DNA from: Ophiura sarsii
Taxonomy: Eukaryota; Echinodermata; Ophiuroidea; Amphilepidida; Ophiuridae
DNA: 64,000 bases
NCBI GenBank assembly: GCA_035610835.1
Contig: JAYJML010000042.1
Span: 124,001 to 188,000 of the forward strand
Direction of reading: 5' to 3'
The notes beneath the pieces are model-generated. The model worked only from the letters and a program-made list of their open reading frames with translations, did not search any database and was not told the origin of the DNA. Shown piece after piece: positions 11,151 through 21,474 of this stretch. Position 1 is the first letter of the stretch. Each line of letters starts with the position of its first letter. Made by a program: the position numbers and the translations under genes.

Positions 11151-12149
11151 TGTTCAGTGAGATATATACAATATAATGTATGTCTGATTCCATTGAAGGT
11201 TATCAAACACCCGCATACAGCGCCTGTCACGTTTACTGGCATAACTGCTCTCCATCGAGGCAGGTGCTTCCACCGTGGGTACTATCAGAGGGTTGATAAT
11301 TCTACTTTTTATGAGCCCCTTCTTAAAATATGAAGAAGAAAAAAAGAGTTTGATAACCCCCTCACCCCCACCCCCCCCCCCCACCCCCTGTAGGGCCTAC
11401 ATGCACAATGCTTAACACTGGAAATAATACAGAACATGACACCATTAGTTGGTCTGTATCCACACAAATAAGAGTACCTTTGGTACATGGTTAAATTTAG
11501 GTTAATATTTAAGGGTAGATCTTATTGTTCACTTAATTTCAGTTCATAAATATATTTAAAGGCCTATGCCTCTTTAGTTCATTGTCCATTGAATCAGCTT
11601 TGTCAGTCCTTCAGAAGGATATGTCCACCGCCTGATTTAAAGTCATCCAAATTTACAGTTGCCTTATTGTTAATATAGAGTTTGAAATGTGTGGGATTAC
11701 GTAGTGATTGGTAGTTTTTTTCCTCATTTATAATTTTGTTATTATCATTTCTTTCGCTGAAAAGATCACATACATCATAAAACAATTCAAATATACATGA
11801 GGTGATACAAATTATATTTACCAATGGGTACATTCATGTATGAACAAATGTTATTTAGATTGAATGTATTTTGTATACAGGTAAATGTATATACAGAGAC
11901 AGTGTATTTTTTCCTCTTTCTTATAAACATACATGCAATAACTTTGACAATTTATTTATCTTATTTCTCAAAAAATGATGTCCATTTATGCTACCGGATA
12001 TTGAAAGCTTTATTTTTCAGGTCTGCATTATAAATAGTGTTTTCGTTGACATACACATTTATCACCTCTTTCTTTCCATAAGTAAAACAAGGTTTTTCTT
12101 TATTTATCATGCTTTTGTAAATATTGAATTTCAGAATTAATAAGATATT
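11151..12149. other. AT-rich sequence with a polyC tract
   Basis: A polyC/CCCCAC tract lies at about 11360-11390. Minus-strand frames at 11603-11833 and 11991-12197 are AT-rich, lysine/asparagine-rich scraps. They could be LINE debris like that at 13.5-14.3 kb, but no motif supports this. Confidence 0.3.
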
Positions 12150-12782
12150 ATCTCCACCACAACCCCTCCCCTCCCATTCACAAAAACCTTCCACCACAAA
12201 CCCCCCACCACCACAAATTTAACACCCTTCCCACCTCACCCCTAGGCCAACCCTTCCCCACCCCGGCATCCACGCCACCATCCCCTTCCCCACCACAAAC
12301 CCTCTCCCCTTCCCCACCACAAAACCCCTCCCCCAACACAAAACCCCTCTCCAACCACAAACACCCTACCCACCCCACACCATTCATCCACAACCCCCTC
12401 CATATCACAACCCCTCATCCCAAACCCCATCCCTTCCCATCCCCACCACAAAACCCCTCCAACTCACAAAACCCCTCCCCACCCCATGCTACCACAACCC
12501 CTTTACCACACAATCCCCCACCTCTTCCCCACCACAACACCCTCCCCACCACAACCACCCTTCCCTCCCATTCACAAAAACCCTCCACCACAAAACCCCT
12601 GCCCCACACACCCTTCCCACCACCCTATAGGCTAACCCTTCCCCACCCAAATGCATCCACGCAACCATTCCCCTTCCCCACAAACCCTTACCCTCCACCA
12701 CAACCCCCACCCCCACCACTAACCCCTCCCCAACCGCAAATACCATCCCCATCACATCACAAACCCCCTATTTTCCCCACAT
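12150..12782. repeat. Strand-asymmetric C/A-rich satellite-like tract with very few G
   Basis: About 630 bp of the + strand consist of CCACCACAAACCCC-type words with only a handful of G. A longer period is visible: CTCCCATTCACAAAAACC begins near 12170 and again near 12565, and the following GGCCAACCCTTCCCCACCC-like text also recurs. A ~395-bp unit therefore appears about 1.5 times. The long minus-strand frames rich in GEG and WWG across it are pure composition artefacts. Confidence 0.75.
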
Positions 12783-12869
12783 ATTAAATTTAAATTCTGT
12801 GATTTGGCGGACTGCTGTTTATTTACAGCTTGTAACTCTAGTCACGTGGATTTTGACCTCTTTGGCAAG

Positions 12870-13310
12870 TAAGTTTGTGTCGATCGTTTTGTGTCGACCG
12901 TTTTGTGTTGATATCATTCTGTGTTGATATCATTTCGTGTTTGTATACACTACTGTGCCGGTCGTTTAGCGGTGTCTATACGATTTTGTGTTTGTTTAAA
13001 CTAATTTACCAGTCGTTTTGCGTTTATCAAAAATCGACACGTCAAAACACAAATTGATATACAAAAAACGACACGTAAAAACACAAATTGCTATACAAAG
13101 CAACACATATAAACACAAATTGATATATAAAAAATAGATAAAACACATATTAATGTACAAAAAACGATACATATAAACACAAATTGATATTCAAAAAAAA
13201 ACCATGTATAAAACACAAATGATATTAAAAAAACCCACAAATTGATGAACCAAAAAAATATGTAAAACCATAGATCCTTGGTAAAACACAAATTGATATA
13301 CAAAAACAAT
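12870..13310. repeat. 33-bp tandem repeats in two opposed blocks
   Basis: From about 13030 to 13310 the unit AACACAAATTGATATACAAA recurs with AAACGACACGT-type filler, at about 30-38 bp spacing, roughly eight times. From about 12876 to 13020 the reverse-complement words TTTTGTGTCGACCG and TTTGTGTTTG appear. The array thus switches orientation near 13025 and could fold into a long imperfect hairpin. Confidence 0.65.
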
Positions 13311-13429
13311 GTTAATTTTGACCCAAACGGCGTGCCTTAGAATTGCGTTTAGTTAAACGCTGTTTCTAAAGTCAACGTTAGACGCGTGTTTAGCTTAAAA
13401 CCGTGTTTAACTACGTACGAGAATACGGC

Positions 13430-14359
13430 CCATAATCTTTATACTGGTTGGTAATTTCCAAACAGGATCATTTCTTTTTTCAACCGAATATTTGTGTCCA
13501 GATTGCTATTAATCCAGTTTTAAACGTCTTTCCAGTACTTTATAGTAAGTTCACATTCCCAAAAGAGATGAACAAAGATTTTGTCAACTTCATTACAAAA
13601 GGTACATTTTGGATTGACCGATTTACCAATTTTAACTAAAAGGGTATTTGTACAAAGGATTCTGTTTAAAAGGCGAAATTGGAACCAACGGAGTTTAACT
13701 TCCTGAGTACATTTCCAGTTATACTGACAAATATTCAACCATTCTTTTTCAGTTAATTATATACATACCTAATTTATCCATTTTTTAGTACATTTAAACT
13801 TAACCTTTAACCCAGTAACAAACATCTTATAAAATTGTTTACAACCTTTGGATTCCTTAAGAATCGTACTGGTATGAAAACCTTGAAAAGGATTGGAAGT
13901 GTGGTATTTGAACTACAAATGAGATTTGAAAATGCTTCATGAATAGCTCTTTTCATCCCATGATATTGGGGAAAAAATTATTTTGATATTATATTTATTT
14001 TGAATGTCCTTAAGTAATATTAGGAACTCTCCTTCTGTAGAAAGAAGATCATTAATATATTTGATACCAACTTTCTCCCAACTATTGTACAGTACACATC
14101 TATTCCCCACAACAATATTACTATATTTCCAAATACTGGAATACAAAACTTGTTCCCTATTTACAGGGTTGAGTTTTGAAGCATATTCCCTCCATGCAAT
14201 TAGCAAACTTTTCCAAAAATCATTATGACAATCATGACTAATGTGGTTCCAATTTTCAAAGGATGAATAATCAAAATTACATGATGGGACATCAACCTTA
14301 AATAAATTGTAAATTGTACTCTTATTTTCATACTTAAAATTCTTCTTATCCAAGTTATC
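13430..14359 (-). pseudogene. L1/Tx1-type LINE ORF2, C-terminal part
   Basis: The minus-strand frame 14353-13937 holds FWKSLLIAWREYASKLNP and a segment near GIKYINDLLSTEGEFLIL. The frame 13738-13520 holds LRWFQFRLLNRILCTNTLL followed by a zinc-binding motif, C-x2-C-x8-H-x4-C (CTFCNEVDKIFVHLFWEC). This is the zf-RVT region at the C-terminus of L1/Tx1-group LINE reverse transcriptases. Stops and shifts separate the frames, so the copy is dead. The upstream part of the same copy lies beyond the 6.6 kb insertion, at 20944-21200. Confidence 0.75.
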
Positions 14360-14739
14360 TTAAAGGGGCGTGTTTGTCCTGGACAAAAATCACATGACTC
14401 CCTACGTATCTGAGTCTCCGTGTTTCCATGTAGTAATACCCATGGTGCAATAGATTTGCCGCGCCGAATTTCAATCGACAAAACGTAATGGCCAACATTT
14501 TATGTACGAACGAAATACTAAGGTGTCTAGAATCGTTTCGAAAAGTAGTGTTATGCATTATAATGAAATCAGAATTACAATCTCCTTCAGCATATAATCA
14601 ACTTTTGGGCGATAATCCTATGTTAAAAACGCACAACAATCGAAATATAAAGCATTTTAGCCCGCATTTTTGCCCCGATTCATGTGATATTCGTATTTTG
14701 AACTTTATGTAATTTTATTTTCTAAATATCTATGTGTAG

Positions 14740-14813
14740 TCTTCATTAGCTCAGTCGGCAAAGCGCCGGCTTCATAATCATGAGGTCAGTGTTTCGAATC
14801 CTAGGATTGTTAT
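14740..14813 (+). tRNA. tRNA-like sequence (Met-type anticodon CAT), degenerate
   Basis: A box A-like TTAGCTCAGTCGG, an anticodon loop TTCATAA (anticodon CAT) and a box B-like TTTCGAATCC occur at tRNA spacing. The anticodon, T and acceptor stems contain several mismatches, so it is unlikely to be a working tRNA. It lies in the left arm of the 6.6 kb element, mirrored by 20502-20572. A genuine polymerase III promoter may survive. Confidence 0.55.
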
Positions 14814-15232
14814 ACTTTTTTGTGTTTGTTATTTACACTTTATTTTTAGAAATTGACAGGATTGCATATCGTTCGCAATATTTATTGAACGTTGAATGAT
14901 ACTTTTTTCTTCTTTTGCAATTTCACTGCGATAAAGAATATCCTATGAATATATTGTGTTGACTATTCCGTTCGATTGAACTATGGAGACCCTAGCTAGT
15001 CTATCAATGAACATGATTTGCAAAGGCCAATTGTTATGTAAATAAGAAGCCAATCGGCTAATATGTTCTTGAATCGATTTTCTTATTTCCTATACGACCG
15101 ATATTTGTATTTGCTGATTTGCTCCAAACTTAAAAAACAAGAGAGTTGTATCTTCAAAAATACGTTACGCGGTTCACGGCTTCATGGCCTGGTGTGAGCG
15201 ACTGTATTTTGGCGTGGATTTGATACCGTGCT

Positions 15233-16604
15233 CAGTGGCGAACCCAGGGGTCCAGGGGCCGGTGCCCCCTGAAATATCCCCGTCGGTAAACTTGAGCTTC
15301 CGTCGGTACAGTCAGATGCCAAAGTTGAGTAAGTCTATTGTATACGAAGAGAATTTGTTTTCCCTTGAAAAGAGGATGTCGATCTCGTGCAATTCAATAT
15401 GCCAAAATGTTAGCCTTATACAATGACAACATTAAGGCATTTAAATGTGGTTCAACGTCATGTGACTAGGGGGATTTTTCAGTAAGGGGAGCAATAAAAT
15501 ATTAATCCATTATTTTTACATGCTAAAGTCATGTTTGCAGGGACGTTTCTGCTTGAAAATGCCTTTTTCTGAAAAAGATTTTTTTGTCATTACTGAAAAA
15601 ATAAGGTATTTCCCGTGGCCCTGACCTCTGTCTCATTAAAAGCTTTAAATTAATAACCTTCCACGATCATCAATTTATTGCTCTTTACATTGAATCCAAA
15701 CCTAGCTTGCAGCGACACCGTTTTCACATTTAAAATACAATTTAGAAACTGGGTTCAATTTTGCTAAAACTTCGTCGAATACTCAATAGTTCACCACTAG
15801 TTCATTATTATAGAGAACACATAGACACGTCAGTAATTAGTTATGGCCGAGCGGTTACGAACATGGACTAGTAATCTCATAGATTCTCCCCTCCTCGGTT
15901 CGAATCCTGCTGAATACCTTTTTTTTAGAAAAAACGATTTAGTCTCTGTGTGTTGGAAAATGGCGTATATTTTTACCGTAGGTGAATAAAAGTCGTGGCC
16001 CTAACCCCTGTCCAAAAATGTATTACAAATAAACATATTTTTGATCAAGTTTAATACGTTAGGAACATTTCTTGTGCTTACAGTTTTTGCTATGACGTCT
16101 AAAAATCATCAAAAATACGATGTTTACGATCGCATAGTAAATGCATCTTTATTGACTCAAAGATAGTAACAAAAATCGTGGTTTTTTTTATTAAATAGGA
16201 AATGACATCTTACATAAATAGGACGTCCCCTTCAAAATGAACCTAAGATGATCAAAATTGATGAAGGCAATCCTTCACAATCGCGAGTTGTAAATGATCC
16301 GATTTCTATTTGTTTGTTTTTTGAAATCTCACTTCACTGGCGGCCGGGGCGAACAAAATAGACGGTATTTTCATGCCTTGACTTCTGACTGGGTAGATTT
16401 GCGATTTCTAACAGGCGATTTTTTCAGCTATTGTTGACAATGTCATCGCTACCCCCACTTTTCAATATTTCAGCTACTGACGAGAAGAAGAAAATTGGGT
16501 CATTTTTGCGATTTTTTTTGTTGGTACATCATGACTATCGTAACTATACCGCCCCCCCCGCCCCCCCCCCCCCCCCAGTTTCCAAAACCTGGGTACGCCA
16601 CTGA
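15233..16604. mobile_element. hAT-type unit inserted in the left arm, with a proven empty site
   Basis: The unit runs from CAGTGGCGAACCCAGG to CCTGGGTACGCCACTG, with long polyC at 16550-16577 next to its right end. The opposite arm of the host element keeps the uninterrupted sequence (GTTCAGCACGGTATCAAA at 20092-20109), which marks the insertion. Sequence around the site suggests a decayed 8-bp duplication (ACCGTGCT versus TGAGTGCT). The interior 15331-16391 is a ~1.05 kb repeat found inverted at 58780-60036; it contains a tRNA-Ser-like sequence and no transposase. The ~1.05 kb repeat could itself be nested in a smaller hAT MITE. Confidence 0.7.
15837..15917 (+). tRNA. tRNA-Ser-like sequence with an AGT anticodon position
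   Basis: TGGCCGAGCGGTT (serine-type box A), the anticodon loop CTAGTAA, a long variable arm containing TTCTCCCCTC, and GGTTCGAATCCTGC (box B) make a serine-type layout. The anticodon position reads AGT instead of AGA, and the anticodon and acceptor stems have mismatches. The copy at 59463-59547 shows the same AGT, so the change predates spread of the repeat. Confidence 0.55.
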
Positions 16605-16660
16605 CTGAGTGCTGAACTCATCATGTTCATTGCTGCTGCGAGCATCTTACTATAAATCTG

Positions 16661-17650
16661 TGTGGGGTTGTGTGTGTTTGTTATCCTTATGTCTCCATTA
16701 GTTTTGATCAAAGTGGCGCATAATTTGCATGCAATATCGAGGAAATAACGGTGTGTTAAAGTTTATTCCAGTGAAATTGGTTAACAATTTGCTCCAAAAA
16801 CAGCAAATAACCTCTCAGATTTGGCTCATAAATGCCACTAGAATTGAACAACATTGTGCGTTGCGCGTACTGCCGCGTAATCATACCGTGGTAACGCGTT
16901 GCGTGTCGCGTTTGCGCAAATGCTAACTGCTAGCTTGTCTATAATCACTGTCATAATGGTATAATGACATATTACTAAATTCAAGCTATTTCACACGAGC
17001 ATGTTTCGTCGTTGTTCGCGGAGCTGCGTCCAGATGCCTGAAATGTGCTAACTAACGTGCGTGACGATATCACGATTGACGCGCAGTCATTTTTTGAATG
17101 TGCCCGGTACGCACCTCTGGGTTTACGCACATACGAATGCACACAAGTTCGCACGCATAATGGAGTTGACCATAGCATTATGACACTGACTATAATACGC
17201 TACATGTACGCAATCCTATTTCAAAATAAAAGCAAGGCTCTCCCCTAGTATCAGCGGGCCAAACCGATATTTTAAACCAGCTAATATGCATAAACATAAT
17301 ATAATTTATTAATATGCACAGTACGAACGCATTGTCAGCTATAACTTGAATTTCATTTAATTCAAATTGGTCATTTCAAACGGGAGATATGTGCACTTTT
17401 CCAAGGTACCTCTATAAATGCAAAAGTTTAACTCACGCATTTTGAAATGTCAATCAATGGCGTGTTGGTATTCACAATGCCTACAATGGACAATGGGGTA
17501 TATTTGGAACACTTTCATCAAGTATAAAGAAGTAGCTAGTGTACTCATATATGCAATGAAGACATTGGATAATTTTTAACAAAAGTATTTGTCGTGATTT
17601 TCCAAAAACGGGACCTGAATATTTTGACTCACCCTGTATACAAACCAACA
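16661..17650. other. Element interior, nothing recognised
   Basis: The sequence is unique-looking with no supported gene. A mariner-like end scrap (TTTTGACTCACCCTGTATAC near 17617-17641) suggests an old, deleted mariner around 17.5-17.64 kb. The 65- to 89-codon frames here carry no motif. Confidence 0.35.
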
Positions 17651-17869
17651 TCAGATTTGTATTTAGAGAATAAAATATAGTTCTAATACTATATACTGTA
17701 TACGATGGTTTTATAATGTAAAGGCTGTACCATGGAGTCGTATATAGCAAAACAGCTAAGAACTATGTTTGATTCTCATTCATATTTAGTGTATTAGTTA
17801 TTTTGGTCTTTAATCAGTTTGTTAGATTTATTTTAACAACAAACATAATAATCAAACAACATTGTTATA

Positions 17870-18767
17870 TAGTGGGTGTGGTTTGAGATGTCAGCAGGCA
17901 ATTTGATTGGTTTTTGGCTGATTTTCAGCCGACACGCCCATGCATTATGAGACAATGTTGTATAGTTTAGGGCGGGGTTTAATTCATTCGAAAAATAATA
18001 CCTTCAACGCGTATGATCAACGCGTCATCGCGTTAGCGTGCCCTACACAAAGTCGCCGCCGTATGCGTTGTGGGTATAACGCAGCGATGACAGGTGCGTG
18101 TGTGCTAAATAACGCGATTAATTTGAAGCAGGATGTTGGAAAACAGCTCGCTGGATTCGCCGATGTTATAAAGGGGGAAATTTGTTGTTGTTTGTTTAAA
18201 ATAAATCTAACAAACTGCGTTATTTTATGATAAAAGATCAAAATAACTAATAAACTAAATGTTACAATGAGAATAAAACATAGTTCTTAGCTGTTTTGCT
18301 ATAGACGATGGTCTTATAATGTATAGGCTGTACCATATTTGTGTCGTCGTGTATCTGCGGCGACCATACACGACTCCAAATATGGTACAGCCTATATACA
18401 CGATAAGACCATCGTCTATAGCAAAACAGCTAAGAACTATGTTTTATTCTCTAAACGTACAACATCTTTCCCCTTTTATAAAATCGGCGAATCCATCGAG
18501 CTGTTTACCAACTTCTTGCTTCGAATTAATTGCGTTCTTTAGCACACGCGCATATGGCAACGCTGGGTTACACGCACAACGCATACGCCGGCGACTTTGT
18601 GTATGGCACGCTAACGCAATGATCATGCGCACTGAGTGTATCATTATTCAAACGAATCAAGCCCCGCCCCAAACTATACACCATTGTCTCATAATATTGC
18701 GTATCGGATGAAAATCAGCAAAAAAACACCAATCACAGTCCAGTAACATCCAAAACCACACCCACTG
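17870..18767. mobile_element. 0.9 kb TA-flanked palindromic MITE
   Basis: Flanked by TA at 17868-17869 and 18768-18769, it starts TAGTGGGTGTGG and ends CCACACCCACTG. The arms of about 300 bp (17870-18180 and 18460-18767) pair through GC-rich text such as ACAAAGTCGCCGCCGTATGC and its partner. The TA target and the CAGTGGG-type end fit the Tc1/mariner group. A second palindrome (18270-18452) forms the centre. Confidence 0.75.
18270..18452. repeat. Central near-perfect hairpin; half copy at 17665-17770
   Basis: AGAATAAAACATAGTTCTTA and its downstream text fold back on TAAGAACTATGTTTTATTCT, with CTGTACCATATTTG pairing near the centre. One arm-like, partly collapsed copy with the same words (AAAACAGCTAAGAACTATG) lies just upstream at 17665-17770. 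It is probably a small palindromic MITE of its own. Confidence 0.65.
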
Positions 18768-18779
18768 TAAAGAATCTAC

Positions 18780-20044
18780 AATATTGCAATGAAATCAAAG
18801 TAAAACAAAGTACACCCTTACACATAAAGAAGTTCGTCACACTTAAGTGATGTGTGACGATCCATTTTTACTCTTCAAATTGAAGGATGTTAATGATTTG
18901 AACAACCATAACGAACAACTGTTTATAACAGAAGGGAACAATAGCAGACAAGGCATTGAGAGACTATTTATGTTTCTTTCAGACAAGTTTAAAACTTTCC
19001 ACGCGGCTATTTTAGTTTTACCACACAAAACAGATGTTTCAAAAGCCTTTCCGAAATTTCAAGTAATCTCAAGAATTAGTGAATCAATACTAGGTATATT
19101 TGTACTTATTTTAATGCATTTCTTGTAGTGATTCCAAATATGGTGATGGAAATTCAATCATTTTGACATTTTTAAAACATTTGGTTCGGTTCATAGACGC
19201 CTGCCGCGTGGAAAGTGTTAACACACACACACCCACCCTTTTGTACTTTGCCAAAGAGGTGAAATAAGTCCGATATTCGTGATCGTAACATTTTAATGAA
19301 ATGGTTATGTTAAAGATGATGAAAAAACCTGGACCTGAATCTCATTGATTTTAATGATGGGCATCGATGGGTAGGCGCAGCCTACTATATCATTTTGGGA
19401 CAGCCTGTATATGAATAAATGCACCAAATTGGAAATTGGACAATTTGCGCATTTGACATTGAAATGTTCTCTGAATACGTGTCATTTATTTAGTGTTAGC
19501 ATACAACTGAAGATTTTGAACACTTTGGAGTACGTCTCATGTATTTAATGTTAGCATAAAACTGAAGTTTTGTTGACAATTTGTTTTTGCAAAAGCCGCA
19601 TGAATATAAAAAATGAAATCTGAAAAATTATCAGCACGTGTTTACCATGTTGAATCAATGTATCTTATTTTAAGTGGGGCCTCAGATATTTTTTTTAACT
19701 TGTTAAATTATTTCACTGAAGTTTAAAAGGGTATCAACAGAACGTGTTTAGATATATAGATAAATGGATATATTAATGGATATATATATTGGTTCAAACG
19801 GTTTTTGTATAATTATATGAACAAGACAATAAATGAGCATTTTTAGATGGTTTCAGCTTATTTTACAACTTATTGAGCCACTTTTTGGCGCATCCGTTAC
19901 GTCGGTCGCCTCAATTATGTTGAGTTTTGACATAAAACTATAGTCGGCATACCCACTTATTTAGTCTCACAGTAGCGGCACAATACAAATATTGTGTTAT
20001 GATGTGGTCAAGACCGGGAGTCAAGACGAGAGATATTTAGGACA
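18780..20044. other. Repeat D and surrounding element interior
   Basis: 18980-19110 (with TTTCCACGCGGC and ACACAAAACAGATGTTTCA) resembles 37667-37755, and 19325-19415 (GGGCATCGATGGGTA, ATTTTGGGACAGCCTG) resembles 26545-26635 and, inverted, 37473-37505. This marks a dispersed repeat of unknown type. A 93-codon frame at 18847-19128 falls in it without a recognised domain. Confidence 0.4.
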
Positions 20045-20501
20045 GCGGACAGCATTTTATAATTGCGCTCTTGCAGCGATGAGCATGATGAGTTCAGCAC
20101 GGTATCAAATCTACGCCAAAATACTGTCGCCCATACCAGGCCGCGTAAAACCGTGAACCGCGTAATGTAATTTTGAAGATACAACTCTCTTTTTTGAAGA
20201 TTGGAGCAAATTACAAATATCTGTGTTGAAGGAACTAAAAAAATCGATTCAAGGACATAAGCCGACTGGCTTCTTATTTACATAACAATTGGTCTTTGCA
20301 GACCATGTCCATTATAGACTTACTTGAGACTCCCTAGTTCATTCATGGTTCAATCAACACAATTATATTTACAGGACATTCTTTATCGTAGTGAAATTGC
20401 AAATGAAAAAAGTATCATTCAACATTCAATAAATATAGCGAACGATTATAAGCAATCCTGTTATTTAAACAAACAAAAAAGTGTAATAACAAAAGAAAAA
20501 G

Positions 20502-20572
20502 ACATTTACAAGATTCGAACCACTGACCTCATGATTGTGAAGCCAGCGCTCTACCATTCGAGCTAATGAAAA
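20502..20572 (-). tRNA. tRNA-like sequence (anticodon CAC), degenerate
   Basis: On the minus strand, TTAGCTCGAATGGTAGAGCG (box A), the loop TTCACAA (anticodon CAC) and GGTTCGAATC (box B) sit at tRNA spacing. The D stem is good, while the anticodon and T stems are broken. It is the mirror copy of 14740-14813 with a different anticodon triplet. Confidence 0.55.
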
Positions 20573-20943
20573 CTATACATGAAACAGTTTTAAAATAAAA
20601 TTAGATAGAGTTTAAAATACGAATATCACTGACATCGGAGGCTAAAATGCTTTATATTTCGATTGTTGTGCGTTTTTATCAAAGGTTATCGCCCAAAAGT
20701 TGATTATATGCTGAAGAAGATTGTAATTCTGAGTTCATTATTATGCATTGCACTTCATTTTGAAACTATTCTAGACACAGTTCGTTCGTACAATAATTTC
20801 AACATTACGTTTTGTCGATTAAAATTCGCGGCAAATCTATTGCACCATGGGTATTATTACATGGGAATACGGAGACTCAGATACGTAGGGAGTCATGTGA
20901 TTTTTGTCCAGGACAAACACTTGAGATGTACACGCCCCTTTAA

Positions 20944-21200
20944 GAGCTTTTGCAAAATAATCAAACTGAACCATACCGGTGCCTCCCTTCTTATAAAGGA
21001 GAGCCATCTGATTTCTACTAATCTTGTCAATTTTCCCTCCCCATATAAAATGATGAACAGTTGAATTTATCTCATTGATGGCATTACTCTCCGGGGATGG
21101 TAATGAAATTATTAGGTGGTTCAGTTTTGATAAAATAAGTGATTTGACCACTACAATTCTACCCAGTACAGTTAGTAATTGGTAGTTTATTATGGTGTGT
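20944..21200 (-). pseudogene. L1/Tx1-type LINE ORF2, upstream part of the split copy
   Basis: On the minus strand this reads LTVLGRIVVVKSLILSKLN, then ISLPSPE and FIWGGKIDKISRNQMALLYK, ending at FAKAL. That is the segment that follows the RT palm in L1/Tx1-group ORF2. Removing 14364-20939 and one TTAA joins this to the 13430-14359 fragment with the frame conserved for several codons across the junction. The LINE is therefore older than the TTAA element. Confidence 0.75.
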
Positions 21201-21474
21201 TTGTTTCTTTGTTGTTCATCATCAACCTGAATATGTCGCTGGCCTTTGGCAGAGATAGTGAAGTGTCCCTTGCAAAGCGGACTTACAGATATAGACGGCT
21301 AAGCTTACTGTTTGCATCAATATCAGGATCAGCTAAATATCCATCTACGTGATCAGCAGAAGTGAAGGGGCCCCATAGCTGTTATGTTATCCAGGCCTTT
21401 ATTCTTTCTCCGGTTCAACAGTCAGATTAGCGATATATTTGCTTTCTAATCATTGCTTCCTCAAATCTTCTTGC

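Larger units (their letters stand above)
14364..20939. mobile_element. 6.6 kb TTAA-flanked foldback element with tRNA-like sequences in both arms
   Basis: The element starts AGGGGCGTG and ends CACGCCCCT, flanked by TTAA at 14360-14363 and 20940-20943. The TTAAAGGGG end matches the T2/Kolobok type known from Xenopus MITEs. Its arms (14364-15232 continuing at 16605-16660, and about 20045-20939) are inverted copies of each other, roughly 80-85% alike over ~850 bp. Each arm carries a tRNA-like sequence at a mirrored position. The interior holds a 0.9 kb palindrome, mariner scraps and unique sequence. No transposase is visible, so it is non-autonomous. It interrupts an L1/Tx1-type LINE, which gives the insertion point to the base. 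Confidence 0.8.

Noticed and set aside
12178..12755. Long minus-strand open frames rich in Gly, Glu and Trp
   Set aside because: They follow from the G-poor C/A-rich + strand, where stops are rare in several frames at once; no domain or start context supports them.
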